Source: CBDDKW01 sp965230425 (GTDB lineage Bacteria > Pseudomonadota > Gammaproteobacteria > UBA1113). From it: DNA of 64,000 bases. How positions within the stretch are numbered: the first letter of the stretch is position 1; the number at the start of each line of letters is the position of its first letter. The stretch spans positions 143,885-207,884 of the forward strand of contig CBDDKW010000024.1 of NCBI GenBank assembly GCA_965230425.1, in the 5' to 3' direction. Positions 26,624 through 35,738 of this stretch are shown in pieces. Made by a program: the position numbers and the translations under genes. The notes beneath the pieces are model-generated. The model was not told the DNA's origin. It searched no databases and saw only the letters and a list, made by a program, of their open reading frames with translations.

Positions 26624-27574
26624 GTGTCAAAAGTAATGTTATTCACCGGAAATGCCAATATCCAACTATCAAAGAGCATTTCTGAGCACTTGAATGTCCC
26701 CCTAGGTAAAGCAAATATTGGCCGTTTCAGCGACGGCGAAGTCATGGTGGAAATCTTAGAGAATGTCCGTGGTAATGATGTATTTATTATCCAGCCTACC
26801 TGCGCTCCCTCAAATGATAACCTCATGGAACTCGTGATTTTAGCTGACGCTCTGCGCCGCGCCTCTGCCACACGTATTACTGCTGTTGTGCCTTATTATG
26901 GCTATGCACGCCAGGATCGGCGAGTACGTTCAGCCCGAGTACCGATCACCGCCAAAATTGTTGCAGATATGATGGCATCTGTGGGCATTAATCGTATGCT
27001 GACTGTGGATTTACACGCTGACCAAATTCAGGGCTTTTTCTACATGCCCGTAGACAATGCCTATGCAACATCTGTGATGTTAGAAGATATTCAGCAAAAT
27101 AATTTTGCAAATGCGATGGTAGTCTCCCCCGATGTAGGTGGGGTTGTGCGTGCACGAGCCATCGCTAAGCGTTTGAATGGCGCTGACTTAGCTATCATTG
27201 ATAAACGCCGTTCTGGCCCTAATGAAGCTCAAGTTATGCATATTATTGGTGAAGTGGCCGGTCGCGATTGCTTGTTAATAGATGATATTGTCGACACTGC
27301 CGGTACGCTATGTGCCGCTGCTCGCGCTTTAAAAGAAAATGGCGCTGCTACTGTCTCAGCCTACTGTACTCACCCTGTGCTATCTGGCCCTGCTATTGAT
27401 AACCTCAATAAATCTAATCTGGATAAGCTTGTGGTCACGGATACTATCCCCTTAACCGCAGAAGCTGCTCAATGTGACAAGATCAAACAGATTTCTCTGT
27501 CACATATGCTTGCTGAAGCAATTCATCGCGTCAGTGAATCTGAATCCATTAGTTCCATGTTCGTTGGCGAATAA
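26624..27574 (+). CDS. prs: Ribose-phosphate pyrophosphokinase
   Basis: 316-aa enzyme making PRPP from ribose-5-phosphate and ATP for nucleotide, His, Trp and NAD synthesis. GTG start with RBS AAGGA. Motifs: FSDGEVMVEI (about residue 35), the catalytic YYGYARQDRRVRSARVP loop (about 94-110), and the PRPP-binding loop LLIDDIVDTAGT (about 218-229). Class I length. A bidirectional terminator at 27619-27638 follows. Confidence 0.97.
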   Translation: MSKVMLFTGNANIQLSKSISEHLNVPLGKANIGRFSDGEVMVEILENVRGNDVFIIQPTCAPSNDNLMELVILADALRRASATRITAVVPYYGYARQDRRVRSARVPITAKIVADMMASVGINRMLTVDLHADQIQGFFYMPVDNAYATSVMLEDIQQNNFANAMVVSPDVGGVVRARAIAKRLNGADLAIIDKRRSGPNEAQVMHIIGEVAGRDCLLIDDIVDTAGTLCAAARALKENGAATVSAYCTHPVLSGPAIDNLNKSNLDKLVVTDTIPLTAEAAQCDKIKQISLSHMLAEAIHRVSESESISSMFVGE

Positions 27575-27618
27575 ATTAACACCGCTTATCACAGTAATCA
27601 CTCGCAAGAAATAAAACT

Positions 27619-27638
27619 CCCCGAGGCAAGCCACGGGG
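27619..27638. terminator. Bidirectional terminator between prs and the DEAD-box gene
   Basis: CCCCGAGG-CAAG-CCACGGGG hairpin (one A-A mismatch), flanked by an A-rich run 5' and TATTTTATT 3', so it can act on both strands. About 40 bp around it (27608-27650) closely match the left end of the 160-bp element at 12249-12408. Confidence 0.75.
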
Positions 27639-27649
27639 TATTTTATTGC

Positions 27650-29170
27650 CTATTTGCGGCGTGAACGTATTTTTTCAGGTTTTTGTCGCTTGCCTACTTT
27701 TCGCTTTGCAGAAGACGGGGCTTTCTTCTTTGCACCCTTAAATGAGCGTTCCTTCTTGAATTCACGATCTTTTGTGTTACGAGAACGACTAGATGGCTTC
27801 CCTCTCGAGCGAGCAGGCTTATGACGTCGCTTCTCAGGCTCAGCGTCAACGGCAACAATATCATGGGTAGGTAATTCATTCGCCTGATCCATCAAATAAG
27901 CCAGTGCTGCAGCAATATCTTCTGCGGCATAGCCTTCATCTTCTTGCATAATCTCTTGAACCATTTCCCGATAGGTATCCAAACGCTTACTCTTGTTAAT
28001 AATACCCGTTACTTTTTCGGTGAGCTGTTTACTGCGTATGGCTTTCATTTCTTGTAGGGTGGGTGCTTCAATTTGTGTAATTGATTTATTGATAGCGCGC
28101 TCAATATCTTTTAATAAACGTTGCTCTCTTGGAGTCACAAACAACAGCGCCTTACCCTTGCGTCCTGCACGGCCAGTTCTACCAATACGATGAATATAGC
28201 ATTCAGCATCATAGGGAATGTCAATATTAATCACATGACTGACTCGCTCTACATCAATCCCCCGTGCAGCAATATCTGTGGCCACGACAATATCTAAAGA
28301 GCCATTTTTTAAGCGTTCAACCACTTTTTTACGCGCAGCTTGGTTCATATCACCATTGAGTGGAGCCGCTGCATAACCGCGTGCCTGTAGCCTCTCAGCA
28401 AGCTCTGTTGAATAGGTCTTCGTGCGTGAAAAAATAATCGCAGCTTGGATATCTTCCACCTCAAGGAAGCGGGTCAAAACATCAAGCTTTTGATTTCTGG
28501 CAACTCGAATAAAACATTGCTCAATGGTATCCACTGTATTGTGTTGTGGCTCAATATGAATTCTTTCAGCATGTTTTAAATAGCGCTTAGCTATTTTTTG
28601 AATCGGTGCAGGCATGGTCGCAGAAAACAGTGCCGTTTGGTGTTGATGAGGAATTTGTTCAAGGATCCATTCAATGTCCTTTACAAACCCCATATTCAGC
28701 ATTTCATCTGCCTCATCTAACACCACCATTTGTAGTGCGTCAACGCTCAAAGTACCACGGCGCATATGGTCCATCACCCGCCCTGGCGTCCCCACCACCA
28801 CGTGTGCACCACGTTTCAAAGCACGTAATTGGATCCTGTATTCCTGACCACCATAAATAGGCGCAACATGAAAACCAGGCATATCTTTAGCATAACTTTG
28901 GCAGGCTTCCGCCACTTGGATGGCTAGCTCGCGGGTTGGAGCAATAATCAATACCTGTGGTTCATCCATGGATAGATCTAATTGCGACAATGCAGGTAAA
29001 GCAAAGGCGGCTGTCTTACCCGTGCCTGTTTGCGCCTGCGCTAATAGATCATGCCCTTGCATTAAAACCGGGATACTTTGTGCCTGGATTGGTGTCGGCG
29101 TCTCATAGCCCAAGGTCTTTAAAGCTGTTAACAGTGCAGAGGCAAGGCCCAATTCATTAAATTGACTCAT
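27650..29170 (-). CDS. DEAD-box ATP-dependent RNA helicase (DeaD/CsdA-like)
   Basis: 506-aa helicase remodelling rRNA/mRNA. The motifs are in order: Q motif (FNELGLASALLTALKTLGYETPTPIQ), AQTGTGKT, PTRELA, TPGR, DEAD, SAT, RGIDVE, HRIGRTGRAGR. The helical region after about residue 365 matches CsdA-type proteins, but the RNA-binding domain of E. coli DeaD is missing. Instead the last 60 residues are Lys/Arg/Ser-rich and disordered-looking. Its promoter (29291-29319) implies a leader of about 113 nt, which could allow cold-linked control as in csdA (inference). Confidence 0.92.
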   Translation of the reverse strand: MSQFNELGLASALLTALKTLGYETPTPIQAQSIPVLMQGHDLLAQAQTGTGKTAAFALPALSQLDLSMDEPQVLIIAPTRELAIQVAEACQSYAKDMPGFHVAPIYGGQEYRIQLRALKRGAHVVVGTPGRVMDHMRRGTLSVDALQMVVLDEADEMLNMGFVKDIEWILEQIPHQHQTALFSATMPAPIQKIAKRYLKHAERIHIEPQHNTVDTIEQCFIRVARNQKLDVLTRFLEVEDIQAAIIFSRTKTYSTELAERLQARGYAAAPLNGDMNQAARKKVVERLKNGSLDIVVATDIAARGIDVERVSHVINIDIPYDAECYIHRIGRTGRAGRKGKALLFVTPREQRLLKDIERAINKSITQIEAPTLQEMKAIRSKQLTEKVTGIINKSKRLDTYREMVQEIMQEDEGYAAEDIAAALAYLMDQANELPTHDIVAVDAEPEKRRHKPARSRGKPSSRSRNTKDREFKKERSFKGAKKKAPSSAKRKVGKRQKPEKIRSRRK

Positions 29171-29290
29171 AGATAGATCCTAATTGTGATACCCAACATT
29201 ATTGGCGGATATAGTAAACAAATAACCAGCCGGACATGAAACCATGAGGGATTCGTAATGAAAGCCTGAGCAACATATTAGGCGCTGCGC

Positions 29291-29319
29291 ATTATACGAC
29301 CAGAATGTTCGGATGTCAC
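29291..29319 (-). promoter_or_regulatory. Promoter of the DEAD-box helicase gene
   Basis: Minus strand: -35 GTGACA (29319-29314), 17-bp spacer, consensus -10 TATAAT (29296-29291). The start of transcription near 29284 gives a 5' leader of about 113 nt before ATG 29170. Confidence 0.7.
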
Positions 29320-29416
29320 GGATTATAGACCATAAATTAAACAAAGAATCGCTATCATATAGTGTTTTTATTTTAAATCAATGAGTTACAATCAATTCTA
29401 CCAATGGATGAATGCT

Positions 29417-29525
29417 GTCATACCGAGCGCGACGAGATATCCCCTTACAACTTGACTACCTAGAACGCTATTTTGTTGACATTAACTCAACCACCTGGAG
29501 ATATCTCGCTACGCTCGATATGGTA
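29417..29525. repeat. MITE-like inverted-repeat element upstream of rplY
   Basis: Arms of about 27 bp, left 29417-29444 (CATACCGAGCGCGACGAGAT...) and right 29497-29525 (GGAGATATCTCGCTACGCTC...). They are complementary at roughly 22 of 26 positions and separated by about 52 bp. No coding capacity. It lies in the 545-bp gap between the helicase gene and rplY; nothing else certain is seen there besides the helicase leader and promoter. Confidence 0.55.
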
Positions 29526-29715
29526 AGCGCTACAGCCAGCCACCACATAAGATGGACATTGACTAAACAGCGTTGTATACTGCCCCACCCTTATATTTAG
29601 GTCGCATAAATATAAGGAGAATCAAGTTAAACTAATCGTAGCGGTCTACCACAGGAAAGTGCTGATTTTGGCAATAAATTTCCTAGTAAAGGCTGACTAC
29701 AGCAGGAGAAATACA

Positions 29716-30381
29716 ATGTCTACTGAATTTGAATTACACGCGCAATCACGCAGCGATATAGGGAAAGGTGCGAGCCGCCGCCTACGTCGACTAGCGGATC
29801 AAATACCTGGCGTCATTTATGGCGGCGGTCACGATCCTCAACCGTTAACATTTGATCATAAGAAAGTGATTAAAGCTTTAGAAAATGAAGCATTCTACTC
29901 ACATATCTTAACGATCCACGTAGATGGCAAACCTGAACAAGCCATCTTAAAAGATATCCAGCGCCATCCTTACAAGCCTAAAGTCTTACACATGGACTTT
30001 CAGCGTATTACGGGTAAAGAAACCTTGCACCGCAATGTGACCTTACACTTCCTAGGCGGAGCAGATTGCCCAGCGGCTAAGCAAGGCGGCGTGATCACTC
30101 ATCACATGAAAGATGTGGAAATCACCTGTAGCGTTAGCAACTTGCCTGAATACATCGAAGTTGACCTAGCCAATTTAGAAATGGACCAGGTAGTTCACTT
30201 ATCTGATTTAGTGTTACCTAAGGGTGTTGAGTTAGTCCAGCTTAAACAGGGTGAAGAGCACAACTTACCTGTAGTTGCTGCGCACATGCCTAGAGCAGCC
30301 GTAGAAGCAACAGCAGAAGCAGAAGATACAGAAGCTGCTGCTGATGCTGATGAGTCAAGTGACGCTGCAAAAGAAGACTAA
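29716..30381 (+). CDS. rplY: 50S ribosomal protein L25 (CTC form)
   Basis: 221-aa long-form L25 that binds 5S rRNA. It has an N-terminal L25 domain (FELHAQSRSDIGKGASRRLRR...IPGVIYGG) and a C-terminal TL5/CTC beta domain. The tail is Ala/Glu/Asp-rich (from about residue 197). The start at 29716 has AGGAG upstream; an in-frame ATG at 29659 adds 19 residues absent from the family. pth starts 2 nt after its stop. Confidence 0.94.
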   Translation: MSTEFELHAQSRSDIGKGASRRLRRLADQIPGVIYGGGHDPQPLTFDHKKVIKALENEAFYSHILTIHVDGKPEQAILKDIQRHPYKPKVLHMDFQRITGKETLHRNVTLHFLGGADCPAAKQGGVITHHMKDVEITCSVSNLPEYIEVDLANLEMDQVVHLSDLVLPKGVELVQLKQGEEHNLPVVAAHMPRAAVEATAEAEDTEAAADADESSDAAKED

Positions 30382-30383
30382 GC

Positions 30384-30968
30384 TTGAGTACGCCAATTAA
30401 GCTGATTGTGGGCTTGGGTAATCCAGGCCCACAATATGAAACAACACGACACAATGCCGGAGCGTGGTTTGTCCAGCATATTGCAGAGCAAGCCAATGCA
30501 AGCTTACGACCGGAAACCAAATTCCAAGGTCTCGCCGGTAAAATCAATCTTGATGGTAGAGAATGTCGTTTATTACTACCCACCACGTTTATGAATCACA
30601 GCGGTCGCGCCCTCATTGCCATAGCAAAATTCTTTAAAATTGAACCACAAGCCATTCTTGTGGCCCATGATGAATTAGATATGCCTGCTGGCCAAGTGAA
30701 ACTAAAGCAACAAGGTGGACATGGCGGCCATAATGGCCTACGCGACATTATTACCCACTTAGGCAGCAAAGATTTTTTACGCTTGCGCTTGGGTATCGGT
30801 CATCCAGGTCATAAAGATGCCGTGTTAAATTACGTACTTGGCAAACCAAGCCAAGCTGATCGAGACAATATTAATCATGCCATCGACGCTGCAAGTCATG
30901 TGTTGAACTTATTATTAGAAGGCGATATTCAAAAAGCCATTCTACAATTACACAGCACACCAAATTAG
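30384..30968 (+). CDS. pth: Peptidyl-tRNA hydrolase
   Basis: 194-aa enzyme that frees tRNA from stalled peptidyl-tRNA. Motifs: IKLIVGLGNPGPQYETTRHNAG with the catalytic His (about residue 23), FMNHSGRAL, HDELDMPAG with the catalytic Asp, and GGHGGHNGLRD. The start is an unusual TTG immediately behind rplY; no ATG or GTG precedes the conserved core, so TTG is the only sensible start. Weak Shine-Dalgarno, so probably coupled to rplY translation. Confidence 0.95.
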   Translation: MSTPIKLIVGLGNPGPQYETTRHNAGAWFVQHIAEQANASLRPETKFQGLAGKINLDGRECRLLLPTTFMNHSGRALIAIAKFFKIEPQAILVAHDELDMPAGQVKLKQQGGHGGHNGLRDIITHLGSKDFLRLRLGIGHPGHKDAVLNYVLGKPSQADRDNINHAIDAASHVLNLLLEGDIQKAILQLHSTPN

Positions 30969-30987
30969 TCGTTGGCCAAGAGCATAA

Positions 30988-31021
30988 GCCAGAGCGTCTT
31001 ATAGTCAGGGTTTTATCTGGC
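30988..31021 (+). repeat. Structured dispersed repeat, copy B
   Basis: Stem GCCAGA / TCTGGC around a 22-nt loop GCGTCTTATA...GGGTTTTA, in the pth-ychF gap. The loop ends match copies A and C (GCGTCT and GGTTTTA), while the stem is a different but complementary sequence. Confidence 0.55.
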
Positions 31022-31097
31022 GCAGCATAGCAAGCTAGAAAAACCTCACTGTACGACCTTATGGATAACTCATACTACGAGTAGAGGATAATAAACA

Positions 31098-32189
31098 ATG
31101 GGATTTAAATGTGGCATCGTTGGCTTACCTAATGTGGGTAAATCCACCCTGTTTAATGCACTGACAACGGCCGGTATCGCCGCAGAGAACTATCCCTTTT
31201 GTACCATTGAGCCTAATGTGGGGGTTGTGCCGATGCCCGATCCGCGTTTGGATCAACTCGCCGCCATTGTTAATCCACAAAAAATCATCCCAACCAGTAT
31301 GGAGTTCGTTGATATTGCTGGCTTAGTGGCGGGTGCCGCCGATGGTGAAGGCTTAGGTAATAAATTTCTTGGCCATATCCGCGAAACCGACGCCATTGCA
31401 CAAGTAGTACGCTGTTTTGAAAATACCGATATTGTCCATGTCTCCGGTCAAATTGATCCGATTAATGATATTACCACCATTAATACCGAACTTGCTTTAG
31501 CCGACCTCGACACCGTTGAAAAAGCACTACAACGCGTGGGTAAAAATGCCAAAAGTGGCAACAAAGAGGCAGTACGTGAAAAAGAGCTACTAACACGAGT
31601 GAAAGCACACTTAGACACCGGTGCCATGGCTCGCACATTAACATTAAGCGATGAAGAAAGTGTAACGATAAAATCACTGCACTTACTCACACAAAAGCCA
31701 ACCCTGTATATTGCCAACGTTAACGAAGATGGCTTTGAGAATAATCCGCATTTACAAAAAGTCATGGATCACGCCGCACAAGAAAATGCCCAAGTAGTAC
31801 CTGTCTGTGCCGCCATTGAAGCAGAGCTAGTTGAACTTGAAGAAGCCGATAAACAAGAATTTCTTGCCAGTATTGGCCTAGAAGAGCCGGGCTTAAATCG
31901 TATTATTCATGCGGGTTATAAGCTCTTAGGCTTAGAAACTTATTTTACCGCCGGTGTTAAAGAAGTCCGCGCTTGGACCATCACAGCACACTCCACCGCA
32001 CCACAAGCCGCAGGCCGTATTCATACCGACTTTGAGCGCGGCTTTATTCGTGCTGAAGTCGTCAGCTTTGCCGACTATATTCAATACCAGGGCGAACAAG
32101 GTGCCAAAGAAGCGGGCCGATTACGCGCAGAAGGTAAAGAATACATTGTCCAAGATGGTGATGTGATCCACTTCTTGTTTAATGTCTAA
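31098..32189 (+). CDS. ychF: Redox-regulated ATPase YchF
   Basis: 363-aa Obg-family P-loop protein that prefers ATP and associates with ribosomes. Walker A GLPNVGKSTLFNAL is at residues 9-22, followed by the switch region FVDIAGLV. The Obg-type coiled coil is in the middle, and the C-terminal TGS domain contains RAWTITAHSTAPQAAGRIHTDFERGFIRAEV. RBS AGAGGATAATAAAC precedes the ATG. Position after pth is conserved in gammaproteobacteria. Confidence 0.97.
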   Translation: MGFKCGIVGLPNVGKSTLFNALTTAGIAAENYPFCTIEPNVGVVPMPDPRLDQLAAIVNPQKIIPTSMEFVDIAGLVAGAADGEGLGNKFLGHIRETDAIAQVVRCFENTDIVHVSGQIDPINDITTINTELALADLDTVEKALQRVGKNAKSGNKEAVREKELLTRVKAHLDTGAMARTLTLSDEESVTIKSLHLLTQKPTLYIANVNEDGFENNPHLQKVMDHAAQENAQVVPVCAAIEAELVELEEADKQEFLASIGLEEPGLNRIIHAGYKLLGLETYFTAGVKEVRAWTITAHSTAPQAAGRIHTDFERGFIRAEVVSFADYIQYQGEQGAKEAGRLRAEGKEYIVQDGDVIHFLFNV

Positions 32190-32231
32190 GCTGTTTGCGT
32201 CATATGTGATGCTATAGCCTTAAAAAGCAAG

Positions 32232-32260
32232 TTGACAAAAAGTCCGCTTGAGGAGAGAAT
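32232..32260 (+). promoter_or_regulatory. tRNA-Met promoter
   Basis: -35 TTGACA (32232-32237), 17-bp spacer, -10-like GAGAAT (32255-32260), 12 bp before the tRNA. Confidence 0.55.
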
Positions 32261-32272
32261 AGCACCCCTCGT

Positions 32273-32349
32273 GGCTATGTAGCTCAGCTGGTTAGAGCAC
32301 AGCACTCATAATGCTGGGGTCGGTGGTTCGAGTCCACCCATAGCCACCA
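32273..32349 (+). tRNA. tRNA-Met (elongator, anticodon CAT)
   Basis: 77 nt with encoded CCA. Acceptor stem GGCTATG / CATAGCC is fully paired, which argues for elongator rather than initiator tRNA. The anticodon loop is CTCATAA. D-arm GCTCAGCTGGTTAGAGC and T-arm GGTTCGAGTCC are standard. Confidence 0.95.
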
Positions 32350-32497
32350 TTCATTTTGTGTCCTTACCGGAGACAGCATTCACTGCCCACTTCAATACCC
32401 CTGTAGATGATAAAGAACTAGAAGAGCCAACTTTGAGCCACAGGATGACGCAGCTTATAAACTGCAAGTCATCCATTAAGCAACTCAGCCTATGCTT

Positions 32498-33199
32498 TTA
32501 AGCTTCTGCTCCAGCAGCCGCACCATGCTCATAGCTCTCTAGGTAAGAGGCTGTATCATGGCAGTGTTTTGTTGACATATTTTTACCAGGACGCACGAAT
32601 AAAGAATGGTATTGCTCCATGAATTCGCGGTTAGGATATTCTTTTTCGCTCAGGCTATCGCTCGTTTCAGACATATCAGATTTACCTCCAATTTTTGCCT
32701 GTATACGAGAAGAATAGCCCACAATATTGCGAGTGACAATTTCCTTTAAGCAATAAGCTTTAAATGCCTCTACAAAACGCTCTAATTTTGCATATCTGCG
32801 GTGGGCGAGCACATTCCACACTTGCCATTTTGCGGGCATATAATTAAAGCAAAAATGCTCTAATAACCGGGCAGCATGCATTTGGTCGATATAACCATAG
32901 GCAAAAGAATGTACAATCTTTAACAGCTCTTTTTTAGGCTTATCGGCACAGGATAACTGTAACATTTCCTCTAAGGACATCTGCGCTGCTGGTAGTGGTG
33001 CGAGAAATGCAGCGAGTAACTCTTGCTGTGTATTAGACAAGTACGTTGCTTTTAATTGCACAAACCTATCACTTTGCATTTTACTTTTGGTATTTGCTGT
33101 AGACGTAGCCTTAGCGCTGTCTTCGCAGCTAGTACTTGAGCCTTTGAGTGTCTCCAGCAAAAAGCTCCGTCTCATTGATTGTCTCCCTATTGTTGTCAT
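32498..33199 (-). CDS. Unknown 233-aa protein
   Basis: Not recognised. ATG with RBS AAGGAAAAAA. The N-terminal 45 residues are Ser/Thr/Lys-rich and disordered-looking. The middle (about 45-165) is helical with several aromatic and Cys residues (HFCFNYMPAKWQVWNVLAHRR). The tail is Ser/Glu-rich, then SYLESYEHGAAAGAEA. No signal peptide or membrane helix. The gene is isolated between tRNA-Met and the acid phosphatase gene. It could be a lineage-specific or secreted protein. Confidence 0.65.
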   Translation of the reverse strand: MTTIGRQSMRRSFLLETLKGSSTSCEDSAKATSTANTKSKMQSDRFVQLKATYLSNTQQELLAAFLAPLPAAQMSLEEMLQLSCADKPKKELLKIVHSFAYGYIDQMHAARLLEHFCFNYMPAKWQVWNVLAHRRYAKLERFVEAFKAYCLKEIVTRNIVGYSSRIQAKIGGKSDMSETSDSLSEKEYPNREFMEQYHSLFVRPGKNMSTKHCHDTASYLESYEHGAAAGAEA

Positions 33200-33448
33200 T
33201 TTTTTTCCTTATTTTATCCGTCATTATTTTCCATTTTTACTTTAACAATCATGGCCATAAACTGGTTTTTGAAAGTAGGATAAAAAACATAGAACCTAGT
33301 CTGCAATAACTCAAGTTAGCTTCTTGGGTAAATGCTGTGGATAAAATGTGTTTTTCCTGAGAGTTTTAAAAAAACTGTAAATAATTTAGATCTTTTGGCA
33401 AAAGAGCTATAAAATGCACAGCCTTTTCATAAAAACAAGGATAACAAA

Positions 33449-34120
33449 ATGAAAATCTTCAACCGTACGATCGCACTGTTAATTGGCTTATTTGTAAGCA
33501 TCTCTACTGTCTATGGCGCTGAGCCTGAAAACTTAGATACGGCTAAACAAGCGCTGGTTAACTATCATGACAGTGGTGAGTATATGCAAGATCTCAATGC
33601 AAAAATTATGCAAACAGAACTGTATTTACTCCAGCAAGTCAAAGCAAACCAACAATCGGCCCATCCACAAAAATTGGCAATCGTATTAGATATCGATGAA
33701 ACAGCGTTATCTAATTATGCGCGTATGTATAAGATGGACTTTGGTGGGACTCGACAAGCACGAGAAGCCATTATGGATAAAGCGCAATTACCTGCTATCG
33801 CCGCAACCTTGGCACTCACCAAACTAGCGCAAGAAAATCATGTGGCAGTATTTTTCATCACGGGCCGCCCAAGCGACATGCGAGACAGTACGATTAAAAA
33901 CTTGCATAGAGCAGGTTTTAAAGACTGGCAGGGTTTAAGCCTAGCACCGAATAAATACACACAACCTTCTATGAGCACCTTTAAAACTGCAGCTCGTAAA
34001 GCGATTACGCATCAAGGTTATGACATAATTTTGAATATCGGTGACCAGGATAGTGATCTAAACGGTGGTTATGCTAAAAAAACGATTAAACTACCTAATC
34101 CTTTTTACTATACGCATTAA
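33449..34120 (+). CDS. Secreted HAD-family acid phosphatase
   Basis: 223-aa phosphatase of the HAD superfamily (class B/C acid phosphatase type, like outer-membrane 5'-nucleotidases). It has an N-terminal signal peptide (hydrophobic core IALLIGLFVSISTVYG). HAD motif I is LDIDETALSNY (about residue 79), motif II ITGRPSD, and motifs III/IV lie near NIGDQDSDLNGG. It acts outside the cytoplasm, probably releasing phosphate from organic esters. RBS AAGGATAACAAA. An 11-bp hairpin follows. Confidence 0.88.
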   Translation: MKIFNRTIALLIGLFVSISTVYGAEPENLDTAKQALVNYHDSGEYMQDLNAKIMQTELYLLQQVKANQQSAHPQKLAIVLDIDETALSNYARMYKMDFGGTRQAREAIMDKAQLPAIAATLALTKLAQENHVAVFFITGRPSDMRDSTIKNLHRAGFKDWQGLSLAPNKYTQPSMSTFKTAARKAITHQGYDIILNIGDQDSDLNGGYAKKTIKLPNPFYYTH

Positions 34121-34145
34121 TAAGATTGATTCTTTGCTGACATAA

Positions 34146-34174
34146 ACAATAGCCTGTGATTAGCAGGCTATTGT
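34146..34174 (+). terminator. Hairpin after the acid phosphatase gene
   Basis: Perfect 11-bp stem ACAATAGCCTG / CAGGCTATTGT with a 7-nt loop, 25 bp after the stop codon. Only a weak T-rich stretch follows. Confidence 0.6.
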
Positions 34175-34228
34175 GCTGTTACTTGATATTAACTTTAGCG
34201 ACGATGAGCGCGTGCCAAAGGATAAATC

Positions 34229-35434
34229 ATGAAATTTCGTCAATTACTACCTATTTATTTTGTAATATTTTTGAGTTTCTTGGGTTATGCACTGACCATA
34301 ACCATGTATATCCCTATGCTCTTGAGTCCACACTTTAATTTTTTACCAGTGGAAACATCATTACCACTACGCATTGCTCTGACTGGATCCCTGCTTGCTA
34401 CGTACCCACTTGGCCAATTAATTGGCTCACCCATAATAGGCAAGCTTTCCAATAACTTTGGACATAAGCGTGCATTATTAATCAGTCTATTCGGTTGTGC
34501 CCTTGGATTCGCAGGTATCGCTATAAGTATTCGATTTCAGCAAATCAGCCTACTCTTTTTCAGCTCTTTGTTCACTGGAATGTGTGAATCTAATATGCAA
34601 CTCTCTTTAGCTATTATTACTGATAGAACTGAAGAACCTGCACTAAAGACGAAATTGATTAATAATCTATATGTTGCTTGTAGCTTAGGCTATATCATCG
34701 GCCCACTACTCGGTGGCACTAGCGGTATGCTACTTACTTATAGTATCCCCTTCTGGATAACTGCTCTCTGCATTGCTGGTCTAATTATCTGGGTAAGCTA
34801 TAGCTTAACTGAACATAAGATGACTTCTGAAGCTTCCTCTGGCATACGTTTTCATTCATTTACAGCTCTCAAATCAATATTTCGTGAAAAAAGACTTCTT
34901 CCTTTCTACTTACTTAATTTTCTCATATTTTTTGCCGCACGAGGGATTTATCGAATGGTGCCCTTATATATTGTTGACAAGTGGCATCCATCATTACTAA
35001 CCTACTCTCTATTAATTTACTCTGTAGCTTACGTTTGTTTTTTAACAACTTCGTTCATATTAGGAAGAATTGTAACACGTTTCTCACTACCTAAATTATT
35101 GAGTAGTTTATTATTAATCGGCGGCATACTCATACTCAGTCTTGTCATCCCCTACGATTTTAGACAAGTTTGGGTAATTTACGTAATAGCAATGATACCC
35201 ATTGTAATGACTATACCTATTTGTAGTGCTTGGCTATTCCAGCAAGCAAAAGATGATAAACAAAATACAGCAGATGCAAGTAACTATGCTTTACTCACAC
35301 TCGCAGAGTCTTCTTCAGCAGCCATCGGCGGACTCATTGCAGCACTATTAGTACCATTATCTATTGTGACTATGGGCATTATCTTATTAATTACAGGCTT
35401 CATTGTTATTTGGCTCAGTCGGTACGATGTATAG
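34229..35434 (+). CDS. MFS transporter
   Basis: 401-aa major facilitator with about 12 hydrophobic segments. The loop 2-3 signature is GSPIIGKLSNNFGHKRALLIS (about residues 68-88), close to the canonical G-x-x-x-D-R-x-G-R-R pattern. The TM5 GPLLGG motif (GYIIGPLLGGTSG, about 153) is that of drug/H+ antiporter-like families. Substrate unknown. RBS AAAGGATAAATC. It stands alone. Confidence 0.85.
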   Translation: MKFRQLLPIYFVIFLSFLGYALTITMYIPMLLSPHFNFLPVETSLPLRIALTGSLLATYPLGQLIGSPIIGKLSNNFGHKRALLISLFGCALGFAGIAISIRFQQISLLFFSSLFTGMCESNMQLSLAIITDRTEEPALKTKLINNLYVACSLGYIIGPLLGGTSGMLLTYSIPFWITALCIAGLIIWVSYSLTEHKMTSEASSGIRFHSFTALKSIFREKRLLPFYLLNFLIFFAARGIYRMVPLYIVDKWHPSLLTYSLLIYSVAYVCFLTTSFILGRIVTRFSLPKLLSSLLLIGGILILSLVIPYDFRQVWVIYVIAMIPIVMTIPICSAWLFQQAKDDKQNTADASNYALLTLAESSSAAIGGLIAALLVPLSIVTMGIILLITGFIVIWLSRYDV

Positions 35435-35738
35435 ACAAGGTACTTAGGAAACGCTAATTGTTACTGGGCCTCGATCAACGCGCCCATGTAATATACTGTA
35501 ACTACACTAAATCTAGATACTCTAGTTTTCAGTAGGTATCCAAAATGTGATGATCTGTCCCTCAATTCCCCTAACCATATGATATTTCTACTAAATCTTT
35601 TATTCTTCTTCAATATGAACTATATATTGTATGTCAATTTTTAATTATAGAATAAATTATATTGCATAAAATATAGCAAAACTCATTGATTGGTATATAA
35701 TGTAAGTAAAATTTTATAATTTTGTTAAATTTTTACAT
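35435..35738. other. AT-rich intergenic region before the AbiE pair
   Basis: 304 bp, conspicuously AT-rich toward its 3' end. A -10-like TATAAT lies at about 35696-35701, roughly 40 bp before the AbiEi start. Short A/T dyads near 35708-35735 could be the autoregulatory AbiEi sites known for this family, but I see no clear inverted repeat pair. No gene seen. Confidence 0.4.

Noticed and set aside
29098..29111. GCGTCTCATAG inside the DEAD-box helicase gene as a further copy of the structured repeat
   Set aside because: It is coding sequence for the conserved GYETPT segment and lacks the second half of the loop and the stem.
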